Notes under the pieces: generated by a model
What the model was told of the DNA's origin: nothing
Database searches by the model: none
Seen by the model: the letters and a program-made list of their open reading frames with translations, nothing else
Shown here: in pieces, positions 19,126 to 28,849 of the stretch
Layout: the number at the start of each line of letters is the position of its first letter
Numbering within the stretch: the first letter of the stretch is position 1
Source of the DNA: Bacteroides congonensis
GTDB taxonomy: Bacteria > Bacteroidota > Bacteroidia > Bacteroidales > Bacteroidaceae
Assembly (NCBI RefSeq): GCF_900130125.1
Contig: NZ_FQXY01000006.1
Coordinates: 186,001 to 250,000 of the forward strand
Length of the DNA stretch: 64,000 nt
Direction of reading: 5' to 3'
Program-made: the position numbers and the translations under genes

Positions 19126-21708
19126 ATGAAATATCAACTGCAAATTTTGCTCTTCGTCCTGCTTTGCACGGTAGGTAAAGTGGACGCATCTTCTTTGTAT
19201 GATTATGGTCTTTCTCTCAAATCCCATACAGTGCCGGGAGTAGAGAGAACCACCTTGTACTTGGATGATAACCAACCTTTCTCTATAAAAAACGACTTCA
19301 TCATTTCCTTTCAGATGTATGTACGGGCAGGCGAACCCGACTTTGGTTCCATTCTCCATCTGCATACAAATACGAACCAGTTTATCCGCTTCTCATTTGT
19401 CGCAGGTGAAGAAAGGCATTTCCCGGCATTGGTGCTCAACGAAGGTATCGTGAACATAAACAGCCCCATAGAACGGGAAAAATGGCTGGATGTATCTTTG
19501 CACCTACGCCTGAAAGACAACGTTATCGAAGTAGATTACGACAACAAGAAAATATCGGCAATGGCTCCCCTGCAAGGAGTGAAAAGCGTAACGGCTTCAT
19601 TCGGACAGATGCAACAATACCTGGCAGACGTAGCTCCTATCGACCTGAGAAACATAACCATCACACAAGATGGAAAACAGATACGAGAATGGAAACTGTG
19701 GAAACACAATGACGATGTCTGCTATGATGAAATAGAAGAGGCCGTGGCACGCGCAGTCCATCCTCTATGGCTGATAGACAATCATATTGAATGGAAACTT
19801 ATCCACCAGGCTAAAATTCCGGGAAAACTGAACATAGCCTTTAACGTCCGCGACGCCTTGTTTTATATCGTCAAATCCCAGTCTATTGATATTTTAGATG
19901 AAAACGGAGTCCTTCAAAAAGAAGTAACCATACGCGGCGGTTATCCGGCTGTCGAGTCTCCCAACCATCTTATATACGATACGTTAAGCAACCGGTTAGT
20001 CTCTTATTTCCCGAAAAAAGGCACAACTTCCAGCTTCTCGTTCGATACGGAGAAATGGAGCAACGAGGTACGCAATACGGAAGAAGCCTCTAACTACAAC
20101 CATGCCAGGGCATTTAATCCGGCAGACTCTTCTTTCTATTTCTTCGGAGGCTATGGTTTCTACCAATACCGCAATGACCTCTATCGGATGAAGTCCGGCA
20201 GCGGCAAAGTAGAACAGATAGAATACGAACGCCCCCTCTATCCCCGCTACTCGGCAGCTATGGCGGTGGTAGGCGATGAACTATATATCTTTGGCGGCAG
20301 AGGATACAAGTACGGCAAGCAGGAACTAAGCACTCACTACTATTGGGGCTTGTGTGCCATCAATCTGAAAACCAAGCAATCACGTATCGTCTGGCAAAAA
20401 GACAATCCCAAAGCGGACGGCACAATTATGGCTTCATCCATGTATTTCGAACCATCGGACAGTACCTTCTACGCCGTCTCGACAAATAAAGGGGGCGTAT
20501 TGTGGAAGATTTCGATGAAAGACTCCGTTTACACGGAAGTCTCCAAGCCTATTTATAACGAATCGACCTATCAAGACTGTGATTTCAGCCTTTATACCTC
20601 TCCGTCGCACGGAAAACTGTTCCTGGTATTAGATAAGATACTAAGCAACCATACTCACGATGTAGCTATCTATTCCATCAATATGCCACTCGTGAACGAA
20701 ATGGATATCCGGCAGTCCACGGCTGAAGAGGATACCGGCAGTTGTTGGTATATCTACGTCACCGGTATCATCCTGCTTGTCTTAGGTGGTTTCGTATTCT
20801 ACCGCTTGAAATGCAAGAACAAGAAGGAAGAAACACCTGCCCCCAAGAAAATCGCAGAAAATCCAGCTATGACAGAAACCGGAAATACCCAAAAACAACT
20901 GGAACCGACAGAGTACAAGGCGGCATCGAGAAGAGAAATAATGCAAGACACAGAGCCCGTTTTCACTGAAACGATGAACTATTACGACCGTAGCCGTGCA
21001 TCAATTTCTTTACTGGGCTGTTTCAACGTACGCGATAAAGATGGGAATGACATCACTTCCAACTTCACCCCCCGCTTGAAACATATGCTTATCCTGCTGA
21101 TACTCCATACAGAGAAAAATTCCCAGGGCATTTTAGCATCCAAGACAACGGAAATACTATGGCCGGACAAGGAAGAAACAGCCGCCCGCAATAACCGTAA
21201 CGTAAACCTGCGCAAGCTACGGGTACTCTTGGAAAGCATCGGAGACATGGAAGTAATGATAGAAAACAATTTCCTGCGTATCAAATGGGGAACAGACGTT
21301 TTCTGCGACTACCATACCCTGATTGCCTGTACCAAACAATTCGAGCAGGAGAAAAGTGAAGAACTATTGAACCGAATCCTGGAATTACTATTATACGGCC
21401 CCTTACTCCCCAACACGATTCTTGATTGGCTGGACGACTTTAAGGACGATTATTCCAGTTATTCCATCGACTTATTGAAGAACCTGCTGGACATTGAAAT
21501 CAGCCGGAACCATCAGGATATGATTATCCGCCTTGCCGACATCATGTTCCTGCACGACCCGCTGAATGAAGAAGCATTGGCAGCCAAGTGTTCCGTACTA
21601 GTCGCACAAGGAAAGAAAGGTATTGCCCGAAACCTGTACGACCGCTTCTGCAAAGAGTATCATGACTCCATGGGTGAAACTTATAAAGTCCCCTTTGCCG
21701 ACTTATAA
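19126..21708 (+). CDS. Membrane-spanning SARP-type regulator with LamG/Kelch sensor
   Basis: An 860-residue predicted one-component regulator. Signal peptide (LQILLFVLLCTVGKVDA); a LamG/concanavalin-like region at about 20-190 (FIISFQMYVRAGEPDFGSILHL); a Kelch-like propeller at about 240-520 (SFYFFGGYGFYQYRNDLYRM and DELYIFGGRGYKYG); one membrane helix at about 541-561 (VTGIILLVLGGFVFY) followed by a basic stop-transfer KCKNKK; a charged linker; a winged helix of the SARP/OmpR type at about 624-728 (SISLLGCFNV, then TEILWPDKEETAARNNRNVNLRKLR split around the recognition helix); and a BTAD-like helical domain to the end. It would sense a glycan outside the inner membrane and bind DNA inside. 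It lies between the GH92 terminator and the susC operator of the locus whose five promoters carry 11-bp direct repeats. No kinase or receiver domain is present. The start at 19126 is the ATG before the signal peptide. Confidence 0.88.
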   Translation: MKYQLQILLFVLLCTVGKVDASSLYDYGLSLKSHTVPGVERTTLYLDDNQPFSIKNDFIISFQMYVRAGEPDFGSILHLHTNTNQFIRFSFVAGEERHFPALVLNEGIVNINSPIEREKWLDVSLHLRLKDNVIEVDYDNKKISAMAPLQGVKSVTASFGQMQQYLADVAPIDLRNITITQDGKQIREWKLWKHNDDVCYDEIEEAVARAVHPLWLIDNHIEWKLIHQAKIPGKLNIAFNVRDALFYIVKSQSIDILDENGVLQKEVTIRGGYPAVESPNHLIYDTLSNRLVSYFPKKGTTSSFSFDTEKWSNEVRNTEEASNYNHARAFNPADSSFYFFGGYGFYQYRNDLYRMKSGSGKVEQIEYERPLYPRYSAAMAVVGDELYIFGGRGYKYGKQELSTHYYWGLCAINLKTKQSRIVWQKDNPKADGTIMASSMYFEPSDSTFYAVSTNKGGVLWKISMKDSVYTEVSKPIYNESTYQDCDFSLYTSPSHGKLFLVLDKILSNHTHDVAIYSINMPLVNEMDIRQSTAEEDTGSCWYIYVTGIILLVLGGFVFYRLKCKNKKEETPAPKKIAENPAMTETGNTQKQLEPTEYKAASRREIMQDTEPVFTETMNYYDRSRASISLLGCFNVRDKDGNDITSNFTPRLKHMLILLILHTEKNSQGILASKTTEILWPDKEETAARNNRNVNLRKLRVLLESIGDMEVMIENNFLRIKWGTDVFCDYHTLIACTKQFEQEKSEELLNRILELLLYGPLLPNTILDWLDDFKDDYSSYSIDLLKNLLDIEISRNHQDMIIRLADIMFLHDPLNEEALAAKCSVLVAQGKKGIARNLYDRFCKEYHDSMGETYKVPFADL

Positions 21709-21925
21709 CCTGGACGACAAGCTATTTTTTAATTAAATTTTCTCTCCCTTTTCCCTGAACCACCGATAAACTTATCAAGATTTAGAGAAAGGGGAGTTTC
21801 TTTTCATACATTCCACACCACAAGCCTGAATAAACCGAGTGATATTCCTCTTTGCTCATAACTTTATTTTCACTTAATACAAAAGGTAAGCATCTGTTTG
21901 TGAAGGATTATAAGAAAAAAAAGAC

Positions 21926-21964
21926 TTAATTCACATTTAATTGTTTTTTAATCCCCAATTAATC
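21926..21964 (+). promoter_or_regulatory. Operator B: four hexamers at 11-bp period
   Basis: Hexamers TTAATT (21926), TTAATT (21937), TTAATC (21948) and TTAATC (21959) are spaced by exactly 11 bp. The proximal one starts 38 nt before the -7 element. It is the only operator of the five with four in-register copies and controls the transporter operon. Confidence 0.82.
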
Positions 21965-21996
21965 GCAAACACCACGCTTTTTTTATCGGTTCACAG

Positions 21997-22004
21997 TTCT
22001 TTTG
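21997..22004 (+). promoter_or_regulatory. -7 element of the susC operon
   Basis: TTCTTTTG, one base off TAnnTTTG, placed 38 nt after the start of the proximal hexamer of operator B. It has no TTG at -33. Confidence 0.65.
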
Positions 22005-22147
22005 CTGAAAATTAATCTTAAAAACAGAACTGTATTATGAAAGAAGAAAGAACACCTTAATCTAATTCGAATGATGAAGCCTATAATAAAAACAGGTTCC
22101 CTCATCCGACTGATTCTTAAATTTAGTGATTATTCAAAAATAAATTC

Positions 22148-25100
22148 ATGAAAAGCATGAAACAACGATTTTCTCAGCACATGAGATACTATGAAAGAAG
22201 TCTCATTTTAGTTTTAATGCTGTTCAGTGCTTCGGTGATGCAGGCGCAGAACCGGACAGTTAAAGGAACAGTATCCGATGCACAAGGTGAGCCTATTATC
22301 GGTGCTAATGTAGTGATAGTAGGTGGTACAAAAGGTGTAATAACCGACCTTGATGGTAAATACTCTATTCAAGTCCCGGAAAACGGCGCCGTGTTGAAAT
22401 TCTCCTATATCGGTTTTAAGACAAAATCATTCAATGTAGTAAAAGGAAAAAATGTATTGAATGTAACCCTGGAAGAAGACGCCGTCATGTTGGAACAGAC
22501 CGTAGTAACAGCTATGGACTTGCGCCGTGATGAAAAATCACTTTCCACCGCTTTCCAGAAGATGGACGTGGAAAGCATGACCGAAAACCGGGATGCCGGA
22601 TTCGTAAACATGCTGGCAGGTAAAGTAGCGGGATTACAGGTTATCTCCAATGGTGCCGCCGGTTCGGCTACCGTGCGCATCCGTGGCGCCAACTCCATTT
22701 CAGGTAACAACCAGCCACTTTATGTTATCGACGGTGTACCTATTATTAATGATGTCACCGGCGGCGAAATTGACTACGGTAACCCTGCCAACAGTATCAA
22801 CCCGGACGACATTGAAAACATCGTAGTCCTGAAAGGTGCGAACGCTTCCGCCCTCTACGGTTCGGATGCAGCCAACGGTGCCATCCTGATTACCACCAAG
22901 AAAGCCGGTCAAAGAAGCGGACTGGGAGTTACCTACTCCACAAACGTGCAGTTCACCGAGTTTTCCCAATACCCCATCTATCAGAATATATATGGGGGCG
23001 GACATATCAACCGTTTTGAAAACAACAAGGCTAACTCATTCAATGGTGACGTCAAAGTGCCCTACGACCCAAATCTGCCTTACGGCATCCAACGGATGGG
23101 CGGTTATGACAACTCCCGTTCATGGGGCATGCCCATGTTAGGCTTCCAAGTAGTGGGACGTAACGGAGAACTCAAATCCTACGTTCCTACCCCGGCAAAC
23201 ACCACCTCCATGTATCAGACTGCTTACTCCTGGACGAACAGTGTTTCCATAGAACGCGCCACCGAACATGTCTCCACCCGTATCGGCTTCACCAACCTGC
23301 GGAGTGACGACGTATTGGAAGGATTGAACAACCTTACCCGTAACGCTTTCAACGTGCGTTCCAATGTGAAACTGACAAAGTCACTGGACGTCGACCTGAA
23401 CGGTCGCTATACGCACGAGAATGTAAAAAACCGTTCTTACCGTAACAATTCCGACCGTAACCCTATCTATACACTTATGGATATGCCCCGTGACCTTTCC
23501 ATACAGGAAATGTATCCCTGGAAAGACGAGAACGGAAAACCGACCGCCCTTCAATTCAAAAGCCCGGTATGGATGCTGAACGAGCTTTCCAACCAGGATA
23601 AGAAAGAATGGTTGCTGGCGGACGTAACGGTCAACTACAAAATCACCAAAGACCTGAAACTGCGTTTGAAAGCCGCCCTCGACCTGAATATGAAAGAAGG
23701 ATACGAATTTCGCAATATGTACACTCCGGGGGATGCCGACGGATTCTACAAGGAGTTTACCGAAAAATCACGCAACTATACTTACGAAGCCATGCTTTCT
23801 TACAACAAGACCTGGAAAGACTTCAACATATCCGCCAGTGTGGGTGCCAACTCGCAGGACTTCCTGTTCAAGAAACAAAACTCGGAAATCGGCACATTGG
23901 CTACTTCCGACTTTATCTCTCTCACCAACAACGGTGCTACTGTCAAATCATGGCCGGAGTATAACGCGAAGAAAAAGCAGGCTGTCTACGGAACCGCCAG
24001 CATAGGTTACAAAGATTTCATCTACGTGGACGTAACCGGACGTAACGACTGGTCGTCTGCCCTGCCTTCCGACAACCGTTCTTATTTCTACTCCTCTTAC
24101 GGTGTCAGCTTCGTACTGACGGAGCTAGTGAAGAGCATTCCTAAAGACTGGTTATCCTATGCCAAGATTCGTGGTTCTTACGCCAAGGTAGGTAACGATA
24201 CCGGCTTCGACCAGTTGCTGAACGGATTCAGCTACAATACTTCTTATCTGGGAGACATGGCATGGTTTGAAAGCGAGAACAAGAGAAAGACCAACTCATT
24301 GAAACCGGAAAGCACTACATCTTTCGAGACAGGTTTGGACCTTCGTTTCCTGAAAGACCGCGCTTCCTTAAGTTTCACCTACTACAACAAGAACACCAAA
24401 AACCAAATTCTGACTTCCACCATCAACGGTGTAAGCGGCTATGGAGAAGCCTTGTTCAATGCCGGTGAAGTTAAGAACTGGGGATATGAAGTAACACTAG
24501 GCGTCGTTCCTTTCAGAAACAAAGACTGGGAATGGAAAGTAGACATCAACTGGGCTAAAAACAACTCGGAAGTGGTTTCACTAGCCAACGGTATGGACTA
24601 CATGACACTGACTACCGTACAAAACAGCGTGGAACTGCGCATTGTGAAAGGTGAGCCGCTAGTCAGCCTCTACTGCCGCGAGCCGTGGAAGACCAATGAC
24701 GAAGGACAAGTGTTGGTGGGAGCCAACGGCCGTCCCTTGTCAGGCGAAGCTAAATTCCTTGCCAGCGTAGAGCCGAAATGGACAGGCAGTATCCGTACTT
24801 CCCTCCGTTGGAAAGATTTGACTTTCTCCGCCATGTTAGACATCCGTATGGGCGGGCACGTATGGTCGGAGACAGCTTTCCAGTCTTCCCGAAACGCGCA
24901 ATCCATCATGTCACTAGGCGGACGTACCGAACACCTGTTCTCCGACTTGATTCTGAATGAAGGCGACCAGACCGGTTACCTCGGTATTCTCGACCCTAAA
25001 TACGTCCCCAATGGCAAGAACAACATCTACATGGACGCTTCGCGCCCGAAAGGCATGAATATTCCCGGAGCCGTTTATGACAGTTCCGTACCGGGATTGG

Positions 25101-25435
25101 CGGGACAACCTTGCCAGGCTTGGATTAAACCGATTGACTATTGGACCAACGACAGCGGTAAAAACGGCGAACTCTATCTGTACGACGCTTCTTACGTGAA
25201 ACTGAAAGAAATTTCTTTAGGGTACAACATTCCCAAGAACTGGCTGAGAAAGATAGGGTTCATACAATCCATGAGAGTTTCCGCCGTAGGCAGGAACGTA
25301 GCTATCCTTCATCAGAAAACGCCGAAAGGAATTGACCCGGAAGCCACTTCTTCCATGGGAATCCAACAAGGTTTGGAACGAGGCTTCAACCTGCCCACTT
25401 CCAGTTACGGTTTCGATTTTAAAATAACTTTTTAA
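22148..25435 (+). CDS. SusC-family TonB-dependent transporter of the large locus
   Basis: A 1,095-residue outer-membrane SusC protein. Signal peptide (LILVLMLFSASVMQAQ), carboxypeptidase-regulatory-like domain (VKGTVSDAQGEPIIGANV to YIGFKTKSF), TonB-box region (LEQTVVTAMDLRRDEKSL), plug (LAGKVAGLQV, NNQPLYVIDGVP, LKGANASALYGSDAANGAI) and a long barrel ending YGFDFKITF. It is of a different subtype from the fructan SusC at the left edge. It imports oligosaccharides cut at the surface into the periplasm, powered by TonB. It is the first of five genes (susC, susD, three lipoproteins) behind operator B. Only 5 nt separate its stop from the SusD start. Confidence 0.95.
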   Translation: MKSMKQRFSQHMRYYERSLILVLMLFSASVMQAQNRTVKGTVSDAQGEPIIGANVVIVGGTKGVITDLDGKYSIQVPENGAVLKFSYIGFKTKSFNVVKGKNVLNVTLEEDAVMLEQTVVTAMDLRRDEKSLSTAFQKMDVESMTENRDAGFVNMLAGKVAGLQVISNGAAGSATVRIRGANSISGNNQPLYVIDGVPIINDVTGGEIDYGNPANSINPDDIENIVVLKGANASALYGSDAANGAILITTKKAGQRSGLGVTYSTNVQFTEFSQYPIYQNIYGGGHINRFENNKANSFNGDVKVPYDPNLPYGIQRMGGYDNSRSWGMPMLGFQVVGRNGELKSYVPTPANTTSMYQTAYSWTNSVSIERATEHVSTRIGFTNLRSDDVLEGLNNLTRNAFNVRSNVKLTKSLDVDLNGRYTHENVKNRSYRNNSDRNPIYTLMDMPRDLSIQEMYPWKDENGKPTALQFKSPVWMLNELSNQDKKEWLLADVTVNYKITKDLKLRLKAALDLNMKEGYEFRNMYTPGDADGFYKEFTEKSRNYTYEAMLSYNKTWKDFNISASVGANSQDFLFKKQNSEIGTLATSDFISLTNNGATVKSWPEYNAKKKQAVYGTASIGYKDFIYVDVTGRNDWSSALPSDNRSYFYSSYGVSFVLTELVKSIPKDWLSYAKIRGSYAKVGNDTGFDQLLNGFSYNTSYLGDMAWFESENKRKTNSLKPESTTSFETGLDLRFLKDRASLSFTYYNKNTKNQILTSTINGVSGYGEALFNAGEVKNWGYEVTLGVVPFRNKDWEWKVDINWAKNNSEVVSLANGMDYMTLTTVQNSVELRIVKGEPLVSLYCREPWKTNDEGQVLVGANGRPLSGEAKFLASVEPKWTGSIRTSLRWKDLTFSAMLDIRMGGHVWSETAFQSSRNAQSIMSLGGRTEHLFSDLILNEGDQTGYLGILDPKYVPNGKNNIYMDASRPKGMNIPGAVYDSSVPGLAGQPCQAWIKPIDYWTNDSGKNGELYLYDASYVKLKEISLGYNIPKNWLRKIGFIQSMRVSAVGRNVAILHQKTPKGIDPEATSSMGIQQGLERGFNLPTSSYGFDFKITF

Positions 25436-25440
25436 CAGCG

Positions 25441-27435
25441 ATGACGATGAAAAAGTACTTATATACACTATGCACTGCAGCCCTGTTGGGACTGGCTACA
25501 TCTTGCGTGGATAGTTTCGACGCAACCAACCAAAACCCCAACAAGCTATATCTGGATGAGATTGACATTCAGAAGATATTTCCGGGCACTATCTACAAAT
25601 CCCTGGACGTATTATCCGAAATGAACTATAACTACTACGCCTACATGGCACGTTACGTAGTTTCCTGGACAAGCCCGCAAAGTTCGGACAACGTAGGCGA
25701 CAGATTCTATAACTTCTACAAGAAAGTCCTGGGCGACGTAGCCATCATGGAACAAAAATATAACCGGGATACCAACGGCAACTACTGGGCGATACTGACC
25801 ACTTGGAAAGCCTACCTCTACTCCGTACTGACCGGAACTTGGGGACCTATCCCTTTGGATTCTGCCTGCAAAGAGACTTACGGAAACGTATATTACTACA
25901 ACAGCGAAGCCGAAGCATATATGCAAATACTCCGCTGGCTGGATCAGGCAGTGGAAACTTTCGACCCGAACGGAACGAAAATGCTGAAAGACCCGTTCTA
26001 TCCGTCTGCCGGTGGCGACAGCGACATTGATAAATGGCGCAAGTTTGCCAACTCCCTGCGTCTGGACGTAGCTATCCGCATGATGAACATGAAGAAAAGT
26101 CCCGAAGCCATCTCCATGGCACGTGAACAGATAGAAAAAGCATTGAATGAAACAAACCGCAACTACCTGTTCAGTTCCAACAGCGACAACGCAGCCGGAC
26201 GCTACGGAACCGACCCCAATGCCGACGTATCCTTATATTACAACCGTATCCTGAAAGAGTTCGACCTAGGTACGAAACTAGAAACAGAGATAGGCGGCCT
26301 GACATACCCGGCAATGAACGAATACTTCTTCTGCTATATGCGTTCCTACAAAGACCCTCGTCTGAGCAAGTACGCACAAACATCACGTATCAACGAGAGC
26401 GGTGACTACCGTGCTGTAGTAAGAGATTCCCTGTGGTCCGTAGCAGAGCAGAAATATATTCAGGTATCCTACAGAGTACCGTTCCTGCCCCGCTTCGAAT
26501 TGAAACAGACTCCAACCGGATGGATTGTAGGCAAGGATGAGCACAATAACAACCTCCAGAGCCTTTACTCCACAGCTTCCGTCAGCATCGAGGGATATAC
26601 ATACGCCTTGATTCATCGTGACTTTATCAAGCAGAACGCTACGGTGAAACTGCTGACGTGGGCGGACATAAACTTCATGCTCGCCGAAATCCAATTGCGT
26701 AAAGACGAATGGGGATTGAACGTGGCATTGCCACAGAGTGCCGAACAATACTACTACAACGGTATCAGTGCTTCCATGAACGAATATGGCGTCACCAGCG
26801 GAGTATCCGGATACATCGAACGCAACGGTATCAAATGGAATACCAACGGACTGGGATGCCGCGACTACCGTGCCTTCTATAAAGCCGACATCAACGGAAA
26901 AGGCGGTTACAAGAACAATCTGGAACAGGTATGGAAGCAACGATACATCGCCGACTATTTCAACGGATTCGCCGGATGGACATTGGAACGCAGAACACGT
27001 GTGATGCAATATCCGCCTATCTTCTACAACGGAACTCCGAACAACTACGGAACCTATGGTGCCAACCAGTTTGACCCTGTGCCCGAACGCCTGCAATATC
27101 CTACGGACGAACGTAACTGGAACATGAACTATTACCGTGAAGCCTGCCGTATGCTGCAATCCACTTCACTCGTACCCCGTTCCGACGGTAACTATAATGA
27201 TAATTTCTTCACTCCGTTGGGCATCGGCGGTCCATACAACCAGGAAGGCTTGTACGAACGTTGGAAAGGCGGCCAGTTGATGTATAACAACGAAATGGTA
27301 GCCCATTGGTATGGCGACACAATTGAAGAGTTTGTCGAAAATGTACTCGAGGACTATCCCGAATACGCTTCCCTGCAAGGAGAAGAACGCTTGGCGGCAA
27401 GTATCAAGTGGGTACGCATAGAAGATAATAAATAA
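25441..27435 (+). CDS. SusD-like outer-membrane lipoprotein (SusD-like_2 type)
   Basis: A 664-residue lipoprotein with lipobox LGLATSC then VDSFDATNQNPN, the opening seen in the SusD-like_2 branch. Further family segments are NYWAILTTWKAYLYSVLTGTWG, a DPFYPSAGGD-type stretch, WRKFANSLRLDVAIRM and, near the C-terminus, EQVWKQRYIADYFNGFAGWTLERRT (here split). It forms the substrate-binding lid of the SusC channel encoded 5 nt upstream. It is longer than most SusD proteins (usually 500-600 residues). An alternative ATG two codons downstream (25447) is equally likely. Ligand unknown; see the locus context. Confidence 0.92.
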   Translation: MTMKKYLYTLCTAALLGLATSCVDSFDATNQNPNKLYLDEIDIQKIFPGTIYKSLDVLSEMNYNYYAYMARYVVSWTSPQSSDNVGDRFYNFYKKVLGDVAIMEQKYNRDTNGNYWAILTTWKAYLYSVLTGTWGPIPLDSACKETYGNVYYYNSEAEAYMQILRWLDQAVETFDPNGTKMLKDPFYPSAGGDSDIDKWRKFANSLRLDVAIRMMNMKKSPEAISMAREQIEKALNETNRNYLFSSNSDNAAGRYGTDPNADVSLYYNRILKEFDLGTKLETEIGGLTYPAMNEYFFCYMRSYKDPRLSKYAQTSRINESGDYRAVVRDSLWSVAEQKYIQVSYRVPFLPRFELKQTPTGWIVGKDEHNNNLQSLYSTASVSIEGYTYALIHRDFIKQNATVKLLTWADINFMLAEIQLRKDEWGLNVALPQSAEQYYYNGISASMNEYGVTSGVSGYIERNGIKWNTNGLGCRDYRAFYKADINGKGGYKNNLEQVWKQRYIADYFNGFAGWTLERRTRVMQYPPIFYNGTPNNYGTYGANQFDPVPERLQYPTDERNWNMNYYREACRMLQSTSLVPRSDGNYNDNFFTPLGIGGPYNQEGLYERWKGGQLMYNNEMVAHWYGDTIEEFVENVLEDYPEYASLQGEERLAASIKWVRIEDNK

Positions 27436-27457
27436 TATAATAAACAGATAGACAGTT

Positions 27458-28819
27458 ATGAAACTAATGAAATACATTACCGGATGCTCCGCAGCCTTAC
27501 TACTTCTTGCAGCATGCAGCAAGGAAGAAGGTCCGAGTGTCGATGACTACTTCCTGAACTACGAGATTCCGGAAATTCCTGTCACCGAAGATTATCAGGT
27601 GGGCATCTTCTACTACAAGGGGAATGACATCACCACCAGACCGAATGGTGACGCTAATTTCACCCGTTGGGAACTTCTGACGCTGACAGACAAGGAACTG
27701 AGCGCCAAGAGCGACTACAACAACCTGACACCACAAGTAATGCCCGAATCACAAAAGGACGGCTATTTGCAACCGGACGCAGGAAGCCAGAGTTACCGCA
27801 TGATACCGATGGTACAGCAGCACGTGGACGACTGCATTGAAGCAGGAGCGAACTTTATCATCCTGCCCGAAGTGGGCGCTGACTTGGGCAAGGGCCCCGG
27901 TACGGAAATCAACCAGGGAGATTCACTGTTCGTCACAATGATGCTGGGACGTTCCGGCAGAGGTGGCAAACGCCTGCCGATGCCACACCTCGGTCAACCG
28001 GGAGTAGACTTCGTAGACTTGAAAACAATGAAAATAGTAATTTCGGTCAACTGGAACAACATTGTCGATCTGCCTCCTACCCTTTCTTCAAGCAACTGCA
28101 TCGAGACTGCTGCCGGAAAGGTATATGACGGTGTCACCTACACCCGCCAGCAACTACTGAACAATTTCTTCAGCAAAATCGGCTGTTACTTCTCGGACGA
28201 CCGCTACTACAAACTAGGCGGCACACGCCCGGTAGTTTACATCAAGAACAAGACAGGCGAAATCTATGCGCAAGAATCCAAAGCAATGTATGACAGCATC
28301 CGCAAAGCGGTGAAAGAAGCTACAGGTTACGACATTTACATCATGGTGGAAAGCGCTGATGTATGGTGCAACCAGATGCGTTACCAATACTTCTACATGG
28401 AAGGTTGCGTAGACGCCGTAGCCAGTCGCAATATGTACGACCAGTCGGAAATGAGCCGTTCCTATATGTACCCGCAGATGATAGACCAAAACTGGAAGTA
28501 CAACCGTGAAACAGCGTTGCCCGCTTTCGGCGACGGCAGCATGGAGTTCGTTCCTTGCGTCGGTCCGGCATGGAACAAACTGGTGCAAGACGGTCGCGGT
28601 TCTGTCGGCAACTCTCCGATTGTGAAGAAAGACGCTGCCACCTACCGCACCATGTGCAACGTAGCCAAGATGAATGCCGGACGCAACCGGTTAATTCTTA
28701 TCGACTCCTACAACAAGTACAACTTCGACTCCTTTATTGAGCCGACAGTAGAAGGGTACGGCAACGGATACGGCCGGACTTATCTGGACATCACCCGTCA
28801 GCAATTCAAGAAAAACTAA
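27458..28819 (+). CDS. GH99/WbsX-like surface lipoprotein without the catalytic Glu pair
   Basis: A 453-residue lipoprotein (lipobox LLLLAACSKEE). After residue 45 it has a GH99/WbsX-like TIM barrel feel: YQVGIFYYKGNDITTR at the first strand, ARRAY-like MVQQHVDDCIEAGANFIILPE, RPVVYIKN, and a final RLILIDSYNKYN then FIEPTVEGYG and YLDITRQQF. In GH99 enzymes the last strand carries an E-x-x-E-G motif holding the catalytic residues; here the corresponding residues are Lys420 and Phe423 in NKYNFDSFIEP, so the pair is missing. It may be a surface glycan-binding protein built on an enzyme fold. It sits 22 nt after SusD, the usual place for such a protein. The fold assignment is mine by eye and moderately sure. 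Confidence 0.65.
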   Translation: MKLMKYITGCSAALLLLAACSKEEGPSVDDYFLNYEIPEIPVTEDYQVGIFYYKGNDITTRPNGDANFTRWELLTLTDKELSAKSDYNNLTPQVMPESQKDGYLQPDAGSQSYRMIPMVQQHVDDCIEAGANFIILPEVGADLGKGPGTEINQGDSLFVTMMLGRSGRGGKRLPMPHLGQPGVDFVDLKTMKIVISVNWNNIVDLPPTLSSSNCIETAAGKVYDGVTYTRQQLLNNFFSKIGCYFSDDRYYKLGGTRPVVYIKNKTGEIYAQESKAMYDSIRKAVKEATGYDIYIMVESADVWCNQMRYQYFYMEGCVDAVASRNMYDQSEMSRSYMYPQMIDQNWKYNRETALPAFGDGSMEFVPCVGPAWNKLVQDGRGSVGNSPIVKKDAATYRTMCNVAKMNAGRNRLILIDSYNKYNFDSFIEPTVEGYGNGYGRTYLDITRQQFKKN

Positions 28820-28849
28820 GATTGTAAACTCTTTAATGATAGAAAGAAT

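Larger units (their letters stand above)
21709..22147 (+). other. Control region and leader of the large susC operon
   Basis: This 439-nt gap holds the four-repeat operator B (21926-21964), a -7 element at 21997-22004 and a leader of roughly 135 nt before the susC ATG. From 21709 to 21920 I see only AT-rich sequence with a T run near 21725 that may end the regulator transcript. Confidence 0.65.
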
